A stretch of DNA of 64,000 nt, taken from positions 34,560,735 to 34,624,734 of the forward strand of contig NC_059368.1 in the NCBI RefSeq assembly GCF_019703515.2, given 5' to 3'. Source of the DNA: Myxocyprinus asiaticus (lineage: Eukaryota > Chordata > Actinopteri > Cypriniformes > Catostomidae). Made by a program: the position numbers and the translations under genes. Positions 56,035-64,000 of the stretch are shown one piece after another. Below the pieces are notes generated by a model. It was not told where the DNA came from and ran no database searches. It saw only the letters and a list, made by a program, of their open reading frames with translations. The number at the start of each line of letters is the position of its first letter. Position 1 is the first letter of the stretch.

Positions 56035-56345
56035 AATCTTAAAACTCCAGTGGTTTAATCAATGTCTTCTGAAGCAATCCAGTTGGTGAGGACAGACTGA
56101 TCATTGGCGATCATGATTTCAAGCTCTATTACATTTCCTATAACACCAACTAGCTCTCTGCACATGCATTGTGCACTAGGAAGTGTAATCGTGCTTGAAA
56201 TCATGAACGTGCAGTGGCAACATGTACAGTGAAAAAGGAGTTATATTTTGGTCTGTTCTCACCCTAAACCAACTGGATCACTTCAGTAGACGTTGTTTAA
56301 ACCACTGGAGTCATGTTGGTTACTTTAATGCTATTAAAGTATTTT
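56035..56345. mobile_element. Palindromic MITE core
   Basis: The left arm is ACTCCAGTGGTTTAATCAAT, GTCTTCTGAAGCAATCCAG and CATGATTTCAAGC. The right arm carries the complements GCTTGAAATCATGAACG, CTGGATCACTTCAGTAGACG and GTTTAAACCACTGGAGT. The arms share the CCACTGGAGT/ACTCCAGTGG segments with the element at 12,385-13,092. There is no coding capacity. Confidence 0.7.
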
Positions 56346-57973
56346 TCTCATGAGCTACTTTAAATTTTACTTGAGTCAATATTCTTGAAGGTATTTTTAC
56401 TTTTACTTAAGTATGACGAATGGATACTTTATACAACACTGTCTAAAACTAAATGTCAGGGTTTACACATAATGCACATCCAACACATTGCATCTGAATA
56501 TATTCAACTTTATTGAAGCACAACTGTTAACACTTAGCACCTTAAACTATCAAGCAGTCATGACATATGAAATATTCATGAATGAAACTACTCAAGATTT
56601 TGCAGTCAAGTCCAGGTTTTTTAAACTGCCCCATTCTTTTTCTATAATAGTTCCTTTGTAACACTTGAATAGTATTATAACTGGTTCACAAGCAGTTCAC
56701 ACTGATATCTGTGAATACACAGTTCATAACATGATGAACAAGATGCACACACATTGGTGCACTGACACCGTATCTTTTAAAAGCGCCAGTGGTCAAAGAC
56801 GTCTGTGTAATGCATGCTATATGCACAAAACACTTCAAAATAGTCCAGATTGTTCCCCTTTGGCGTTCAAGAATAGTTGGTCGCACTTGGCCTGTCTCTC
56901 TCCCTCTCTGTTTATGATACGAACTGAGTAAATAGTGTAAATACAACTGAGCAATGTCTCGTGACGTCACAAACCCACAGTTTTTAAAATGAGATATGTT
57001 TCAAACATGTGGGAACGTATGCTCTTTTTAGACTTGAGAGGAAGTCTTGATTTCTGAAATTTACAGTGTGTTTTTATAGTACAGTTACCTCTTATATGTC
57101 TAAATATGAAGGAAAATTTGATTTTCCATTTCTTGACCCTTTTAAATTAGACATTACCAAATGTAGCACGTTTATTTTACCTCACAAAGCATTTTCTCAG
57201 TGTTTATAATTTACTATTTATTTATTTATTTATTTAAAAAAGAAACAACTACCCAGATAACTTGTATCAGATATGTGCTAAACCTATGGCCAAACCTACA
57301 TGAAACTTTTCCTGTGTCAGACCTCACAGCCAGCAAAGATTTCTTGGAGCAGCTCTGTTGAAAGTGGAACATTTAAAGTGAAAGAGAGAGAAATTAATCA
57401 TAGAATAGGGGGAAAGATTGGTCAAGCTGAATGGTTGGACAAGGATTAGGCAAGGCTCACTAAGTATTGTAGAGGTAGACATTTCCAACTTACTTAGAAG
57501 TTTTGCAAACATCTTCAAAATTACGATTGGGTCAGGAAAGGCTTATCCTAGATTAAGGAGGCAAGGTAACCTCTACCGAGTGTGAATATATTACTTGGTC
57601 CACAGCCAGTGGTCAGGGCTTCAAAAAGCAGCTAAGATACCACAGTGCCTAGTTAGCACTGTGCAGTTGCCTAGAGACATGTGTTTCCTGGGATCATACA
57701 AAATTTGGCACAGTGTTTAATGTCTCCACAGGAGTGAATCTCCAGGCTCATATTAAGGCCCTCTTTTTCTTTGTTCACAAAAACAGGACAGAGAATACAA
57801 AAGCTAATATGGTGTTTAGTAATCCAGAATGATTAGATTCGAGTAATGATTCATGTTTTTCCCTGACAGTGCACAGCATGTTATTTTCTATCTCTGCTCT
57901 GAGGATGTCTATAGGCCTGTTCATACCAAGAATGATAACTATAAAGATAACTATATTAGCGTCCACAACAACA
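56346..57973. other. Unassigned stretch
   Basis: No gene recognised. The frames at 56,665-56,931 (plus) and 57,324-57,518 (minus) have no known domain. A short (TTTA)n run lies near 57,215. Confidence 0.45.
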
Positions 57974-59040
57974 GGGGCCGGTTGCACCAGTTTACACGTA
58001 AATTACACAACTTAGCCTAGTTGCGGCCTTAATGGACACTATGTCACAATTTACACACTACTAAATATGTGAGGGTTGCACCATTAAACTTAGGTAGGAT
58101 GTAACCCTACGTATAAACTAAATATTTACGGAAGCCTCTGACCAGGAGTAACAGATGGAATAAAAAAAAAGTCTCATTTAATGACTCATGTTTTGGTTTA
58201 TAGGATTCAGTCCTTTCGACATATATGATGATGTTGGCATTTACACTCATTTACATTTACGGGAGAAAACCAGCTTACACGTAAGTTACAATTTAGCCTA
58301 GTTGTGGTGTAAATGGGCACTATGTCACAATTTACACACTACTAAATATGTGAGCGTTGCACCATTAAACTTAGGTAGGATGTAACCCTACGTATAAACT
58401 AAATATTAATGGAAGCCTCTGACCAGGAGTAACGCATGGAATAAAAAAGCAGACTCATTTAATGACTCATGTTTTGGTTGAAAGGCATCAGTCCTTTCGA
58501 CATATATGATGATGTTGGCATTTACACTCGTTTACATTTACGGGAGAAAACGTTATGTAAAAACATACTTCTTCAGCATGAAACTGATCTAACGGTGCAC
58601 TTTCCTGTGTACTCCGCCTGGTGTCAAGTTTCAACATATACGAAATATTAAATATATTAAATATTAAAATTAATAAATGTCTATTTTTCCAGCCTGTTGT
58701 ATTAGTACTTATGTATTGTCCCTTATTCATTTTAGATACAGTTATTGAATATTGTAATTTACATAAGCTAAATATATAATTAATGATATCTTTCAGTGGG
58801 GATATAATTTATTACAGCTGACAGTTATGTGAGCAAACAAGGTTTGAACATCTCTAACAAGATCAAACTGAAATTCACAGCTGTTTAACACTTCTGTGCA
58901 CACGTTTCAAGGCTGCTTATTGGATCAGTTCAGGTAAATGTCATAATATGCGACTACGCATTACTTTACGGAGAGCTTATGGCCTACTAGCTAAGTCTTG
59001 CCTTAAGAACAGGTGGTGCAACCAAATTAAGCACTGACTT
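57974..59040. mobile_element. MITE-like element with GGTTGCACC ends and internal tandem duplication
   Basis: The left end is GGGGCCGGTTGCACCAGTTT and the right end has GGTGGTGCAACCAAATTAAG, so the termini are inverted. The ends with a cluster of GC before TTGCACC resemble PIF/Harbinger-type fish MITEs, which is an inference. Inside, one 283-bp unit occurs twice in tandem (57,989-58,271 and 58,272-58,552). No target duplication was settled. Confidence 0.6.
57989..58552 (+). repeat. 283-bp tandem duplication
   Basis: The two units differ at few positions and share CACTATGTCACAATTTACAC, GGTAGGATGTAACCCTACGT and TTTCGACATATATGATGATG at a constant 283-bp offset. The close similarity points to a recent event. 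Confidence 0.92.
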
Positions 59041-59149
59041 AGTTACAAACTAAATCAGATGTGTATGACTTTCCTTCTTCAGCAGAACCGAAGTGAAGAT
59101 TTTTATAAGCACATGTAAATGGGTGCCATCGGGCTGCTGGCAGTGTGTG

Positions 59150-59601
59150 AAGAATCAAGCTTAGAAGCTGCTGCCTCTTTTACCATCAAGGAACACATAT
59201 CTTCGGCTGCTGGCAGAATCAATGTCTCTCCAATTTTATGTGCTTTGCCCACCTTGGAAATATGCAGCGCAATGTGATATGAAGCTTCAGTGGCCTATAC
59301 ATTTAATTTGACAAATTCTCAGAAAACTTTTTTCTGACCTTGAAAGGCTTGAAGTTTTCTTTGGAAAAGGTTTTCCCACTACCTCAGCATGCTTGGTGTC
59401 AAAGTGTCTGCGGAGTTTAGCAGGTCTCATGCTGTCATTAGCTAAAATCTCCTGACAAATGACACATAATGGTCGTGGGGCATCAACTGATCCTGTCCAT
59501 GTAAATCCTAAACCTAAATACTGCTCATCATTTCGTCGTCTTTTGGGTTTGGCCCCTGAAACTGAAGGATTCGAATTTGGTGGTCTCAGAAACCGTTCCA
59601 T
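59150..59601 (-). pseudogene. BED-finger hAT transposase (ZBED-like) N-terminal remnant
   Basis: Minus strand, starting MERFLRPPNS at 59,601. The zinc finger reads RPLCVICQEILANDSMRPAK then LRRHFDTKHAEVVGKPF, a C-x2-C...H-x4-H BED finger as in ZBED5-like domesticated and active hAT proteins. The frame ends at 59,289. Sequence in the next frame continues ATEASYHIALHISKVGKAHK and ILPAAEDMCSLMVKEA to about 59,150, also typical of that family. The catalytic and dimerisation regions are absent. Confidence 0.85.
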
Positions 59602-59639
59602 TGTAATTACAGACTAATATGTCATGTCTACTTTATTGG

Positions 59640-60436
59640 CAGGCTTGACAAATATCAGAGAATCTTCACAATTATTTGTAGGTTTGACTGCAACCAAGAT
59701 AATCAGTATGCAGAATGATGTGGAAAATAATAGCTTTTCTGACTCTGAGAGAGAAGCAGAGAAGAGCAAACATGCTAAAAGACTTTGTTCTGAGGCTTTT
59801 ACATCTAAGAAGTATGTTGGGACTATTAAGAAAATGCTTTCTCAGGGTTTCAACAGTCTTGTATGGAGTTGCAACCGATATACAAATGACAGCTCTAGAG
59901 CTACAAAAGCATCTTCTGGAACAGTGGAGGTAGCGTCCTCCGATGAGACACAGTTAGACCCTTTACAGATGTGGAAAATCTGGGCATAAGGCTATCAAAT
60001 GTTGCAATAAACCTACTAGATGTTCTTCTTGTAGTAAAAAAGGTCACATTAAGTTAGTCTGCAGACTGAAAAAAAAAAAAAAAGTGAGGACAAAGATAAC
60101 ATTCATTTTAAATGTTTTTAATGTTAACATGCTGTGGAAACTGAATAGCAACTAGGAGTTATAATTATCTGGAGCTTGTGCTTAAATAAACTGGCAATAC
60201 ATTGCTTTTATTGAAATAGGGGCAACAGTTGCCATCCTTAATATACCTTTTCAAATGTAAAGATTTTGTGATTTCTGATTATTTATCAAATTGTTCATTA
60301 ATCATTAATCTCTCAATCTGATTGTTCATAAATCATCAATCTATTCCTCCTCCTCTAAACAATTCACCAAATGTCCAATTGACAGAATTACGGGTAGGGA
60401 AAACAATTATGCCTGCACAATTATTGGAGTAATTTC

Positions 60437-60469
<33 letters not shown>

Positions 60470-61260
60470 TTATTTTATTTTTTAAGAAAAAAATGTCTGA
60501 TGCTGGTCCCCACTCTAATGTAGAGTGTTTTATGATGTCTCCTACTGAAATAGCAAAAAATTTGCCATGAATTGAAAATTTTGATTTGTAAATTACCTTA
60601 GATTTGAGCTCCAGACAAAACTTTTTTTGTCCAAACTTTGATTTTGGCCTTGACAAATTTAAATCCCTTTGTGTTCCAGGCCCTATGCATGAGGACAAAG
60701 GCTGATGTGCACTAAAAACTGAAAGGTATAAAAAAAAAACTAACCCTCACTATTTTGAATCTCAGTCTAAGAGGAGGTCAAAGGATATCAGCATTCCTTT
60801 TTCATTGATTTGAATTTTTCAAAAGGGTTTTCGACCAATGCCCAAAAGCCTAGAGGTCACCCCAAGTTTGTTTTTACCTGTGGGGGACAGAAATGGACTC
60901 ATCAGTCATTGATTGCTTTTAGTCATTCTATACATAAATCAATAAGAGGATGCTGGATCTGATGTTGTTCAATATGTTGATGATATTTTCAGTACCAACT
61001 CAACCAAGCCTGAGCATTTGACTGCTGCAAAAGATTGTTTGCAATACTTCCTAATTGGGGATTTAATGTGAATTTGAAAAAGGCTCAGCTGGCTTTGACC
61101 AGTGATATATATGAGACAACTACTTGGCATTCACGGCCAACAACAAGTTGCAAAGCAACTGGAAAAAACAAACTCTGTTACTGGTCTAAGGCTAGTAATT
61201 GGACTGTAGAATTTCTGCCACCAGTACATTTCTGTACTATCACAAAAGCCCCTCACTGAT
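59640..61260 (+). pseudogene. Retrovirus-like gag/pol remnant
   Basis: Very decayed. An open frame at 59,624-59,989 of unclear nature is followed, one base out of register, by two zinc-knuckle-like segments (RCGKSGHKAIKC and CSSCSKKGHIKLVC, 59,968-60,065). Near 60,209 FIEIGATVAIL resembles an aspartic-protease active site. 60,868-60,940 and 60,968-61,110 resemble reverse transcriptase, with a YVDD box (QYVDDIF) and VNLKKAQLALTS. Stops and shifts separate every part. The RT motifs look more retroviral than Ty3-like, but decay makes the class uncertain. No LTRs were assigned. Confidence 0.55.
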
Positions 61261-62043
61261 GCTCTGAATGGAGGTGCACCAAAGACTGAACAAACTGAAT
61301 GGACAGATCAGATGGATGATGCAAAGAAACACCTGCTATGAGGAACACTGATGTTAACAAGCCTTCTCATTTGTGGATGTGGGTGGAGAATATGACGAGG
61401 CTGCAGTGTGGAACTGAGAGAGGACGACATATAATTGTTGCTTATTACTCCATAACTATTTCAGCTGCTATGTCAAGACAGCATCTCTGATTGTTGATTT
61501 GTGACTGTGCTGAGTGGGCAGAGACAGAGAGAGTGATTGAGGTTGTGGCACACCAAATGGTGCTTGTACATGCATAAAATAAACACTTGTATTGGCTATA
61601 CTTCACCAAAAGCCCATGGACTCTGCTGTTATCTAAGACATTCATTTGACAGCTGGACTTTGCTGTTGTGCCTCTTGCTTTTGTGGAGACAAGGGGTGAG
61701 GGACAAATACATTTTTTATCTATTCAGTTGGAGAGAATATGAATAATGGACTAAATTGGGTGCACAACTGGACTCTTAAGGACTAAAGAGATGTAATGAT
61801 TCATTGTATTGTATGCACTACCTGTGTTCATGTCAAATTCATGTTTCTTTGTAATAGTTGGCTCATGCAGATCCTGGGAAACTGCATGCAGTTACTGACC
61901 AAAGATGAGAATGAGAATGATATGAGAATTTTTTTTTTCCCCTTCACATAGGGGGAGCTCAGGCTAGTTGTCTCATGGGGACGTTGTCACAAGAGTTTTG
62001 AGTCAAAAGTTCAATTACACAAATGTGTTTTCTGTAGCACTGT
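61261..62043. other. Unassigned stretch
   Basis: No gene recognised. It could include further decayed pol sequence after 61,260, but I cannot support that. Confidence 0.4.
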
Positions 62044-62279
62044 TGTGACGAGGAGGAGGGTTAAAAATGGGAAAGGAGGAGGCAAGAAGCAGCTGAATGG
62101 TCAAAATAATATTTAATTAAATAAAAAGACGTACAACACAAATGCACACATGGCAGCTGCGTGTGGCTCTCTCTCGAACTGCCGCATCCCGCTGCACTTA
62201 TCCCTCTCCTCAATGATTAGCCCAATTGGGGGCTAGGCGTGTGTAGTCACGGCCCGGCCCCGCCCTCCTCCTCGTCACA
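62044..62279. mobile_element. Short element with perfect 17-bp terminal inverted repeats
   Basis: TGTGACGAGGAGGAGGG at the left end is exactly complemented at the right (62,263-62,279), giving 236 bp with GC-rich right half (GGCCCGGCCCCGCCC). There is no frame. Target duplication is not clear. The outer 15 bases occur once more at 14,866-14,880. Confidence 0.7.
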
Positions 62280-62329
62280 GCTGTTTTTTATGTTGATTTC
62301 AAACATCTTCTTCAAAATGAATATTTGTG

Positions 62330-62793
62330 TGACTGTATATTTGTCACTTTTAATGTGTTTTTGTTCATGTTTTGTGTTTCATGTCATGTGATTTCCTGTT
62401 CTATAGTCATGTGTTTCCTGGTCATGTGATATCCTGTTTCCCTTCATGTTCATGTGTCTTGTTTTAATTGGATCATTGTTTGAGTTTCTCATTATCAGTC
62501 CTGTCTTTTCATTGGTTTTAGCTTATTAGTCTTGTTATCTTGTTTATAGTTCTGTCTGTTCATTGGTTGTCTTGTTACCCTTGTCCATATATTTATACCG
62601 TCAGGTATTGTTAATGTATCGTTGGTTGTCAAGTCAAGTTAAGCCATGTCAAGTCAAGTCAAGTCTAGTCCAGTCTAGTTCATGTTTATATTTCTGTTCA
62701 TGGTTTTTGGTTTTCACATTTATGAATAAACTGCAGTTGGGTCCTTCACATCATCATCGTCTTCGTCTGCCTGTCATTGCCAGCCGACGTTAC
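62330..62793 (+). repeat. Solo-LTR-like sequence
   Basis: A T-rich start with repeated CATGT/TTTCCTG motifs is followed by ATATATTTATAC (TATA-like, 62,587), the short repeats AAGTCAAG and, near the end, GAATAAACTGCAG (poly-A signal) with GTTGGGTCCTTCACATCATC. It ends near CCGACGTTACA at 62,793. This order is that of a fish Ty3/Gypsy LTR. The 5' limit and target duplication are not defined. Confidence 0.5.
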
Positions 62794-63388
62794 AATATTT
62801 GTGTAAAAAGTGTGACAACTAGGCCAGAACGTCACTATATGCTATAGATTGAAGATTTATTCTCACGATAGGCGAAAACATTTCCACCGAGAGACTGTAC
62901 AGCAAATATCACAGTACTTTGCACACTGAAGTGTTTCTTCAATAGAGCGTTTATTGCTAGATTCAGATCAGGAAACTCGTTTTTTACTGGCAAAGTAATA
63001 AAAAATGTGATAGGTCTTTTTTCTTTCCCCGCTTTCTGCTAAATGAACTAATCTAACACTAAAAGCTTTGAGAAGAGAAATTAATTCAAGAAACTCACAT
63101 GTGTTTATGTTCATATGTGTATGTGTCTTTTAATTAGGCAATCTGTGTCATTATGGAAGCAGTTATCATTGCAGATGTCTGTGCCAGATGATTTACTGAA
63201 GCTGCTAATTGAACAGGGGGAAGCATTGAGAGAAAGAAGACTGAATGTGAAATGGGCATTTATCAGAGTGACTATCCCACTCTTACTGATGGCTGGTTAT
63301 AAGGTTATATGGCTGTTAATATGTTTGAATGTGGATCCAAATCTTTCTCTTGCCTTTTTGGTTTAATCCTTTCACAGTGTTTACTGTC

Positions 63389-63421
<33 letters not shown>

Positions 63422-63428
63422 CTCTCTC

Positions 63429-63506
<78 letters not shown>

Positions 63507-64000
63507 TATACGTGTTGTTTAAATCAAGTTCTGTTTTAATTTTAGAAATGTACTTGCTGTTCTACAAAATGTATCTTTTGATTTATTAGTTTTTGCTTAG
63601 TTTTGGTTTGCCAGATCATTTTGAGTCTACACTATTCTTATAATCGTTTTCTACTCCTCCACTCCAGAGTTACAAGAGCTTTATATCACTTCTCTCTTCT
63701 TTTCTGAGTGTATTACTCTGTAATGCCTAAAAGTTAACTGCTTTCCCAGAGATCCCACTCATTTAAGTGTTTTCTTAAGACTAAATTCATAAGTATATGT
63801 ATATTTTTTTCCCACACATTTGTTCTAATTATGTTTAACTGTTTTACATCTCAAGGACATTTAAAAGTGTCACTGCAATGTGAATGCAATTGTCTCTGTT
63901 ATAAGAGGACTAGACATCCTCTCTAAAATATCACAGCTGCTCCACAGAGAAATCATGCTGTGTTTGTGGGGTAGCAGCAAAACTCATCAGAAGAAGATAA
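62794..64000. other. Unassigned right end of window
   Basis: Apart from the microsatellite at 63,393-63,503, nothing is assigned. The frame at 63,115-63,366 (SLQMSVPDDLLKLLIEQGEA, then LRERRLNVKWAF) has a protein-like composition, but I do not recognise it. Confidence 0.4.
63393..63503. repeat. Compound (TG)n-(TC)n-(TA)n microsatellite
   Basis: TG repeats at 63,393-63,420, a short TC run, then TA repeats at 63,432-63,503. Confidence 0.95.

Overview
This is repeat-dense nuclear DNA from a teleost fish, most likely a cyprinid or close relative. Long (TA)n tracts, several Tc1 families with IR/DR-type ends, DIRS and sushi-like Ty3 retrotransposons, fish L1 and L2/CR1 LINEs, a 5S-rRNA-derived SINE, tRNA-derived SINEs and palindromic MITEs all fit that origin. 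I found no convincing complete host gene. Almost every long reading frame belongs to a transposable element; one short 3'-exon-like frame near 47.1 kb is the only host-gene candidate.

Layout. 1.2-4.7 kb: near full-length L2/CR1-type LINE (copy A, minus strand) with an intact endonuclease-RT frame. 4.8-14.8 kb: mostly unassigned AT-rich DNA with palindromic MITEs (7.4-8.0, 12.4-13.1 kb), a 5S-derived SINE3-like element (8.3-8.8 kb), a tRNA-derived SINE (9.76-10.18 kb) and a MITE fragment (11.4 kb). 14.9-18.25 kb: a second LINE family, decayed and split by a SINE with matching target duplications. 20.6-24.9 kb: Ty3/Gypsy element with 5' LTR and decayed gag-pol, no 3' LTR. 25.5-26.3 kb: MITE-like repeats. 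26.4-30.2 kb: decayed DIRS element carrying an internal minisatellite. 31.6-38.7 kb: a pile of fish L1 pieces, an AT-rich LTR-like block and the 5' end of another DIRS element.

39.2-41.9 kb: two Tc1 elements abut across a (TA)n tract, the second a Sleeping Beauty-type deletion derivative. 42.1-44.9 kb: remnant of an unusual two-gene DNA transposon (ISL2EU-like). It has a multi-exon SWIM-finger/YqaJ-nuclease gene on the plus strand, converging on the N-terminal part of a probable THAP-DDE transposase on the minus strand. 47.4-52.35 kb: LINE copy B (dead), whose 3' UTR is split by a Tc1 with an intact 346-residue transposase frame and a TA duplication. 52.7-55.15 kb: a MITE-like repeat apparently split by a third Tc1 family. 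56-59 kb: palindromic repeats with a 283-bp tandem duplication. 59.1-61.3 kb: BED-finger hAT remnant and a retrovirus-like gag/pol remnant. 62.0-62.8 kb: a short TIR element beside a solo-LTR-like stretch.

The elements do not form a host pathway. The window is best read as layered insertions. LINE B is older than the Tc1 inside it, and the second LINE family is older than its SINE. The SWIM/YqaJ/transposase remnant is the most unusual system here. LINE copy A and the nested Tc1 copy are the only elements whose main frames look intact.
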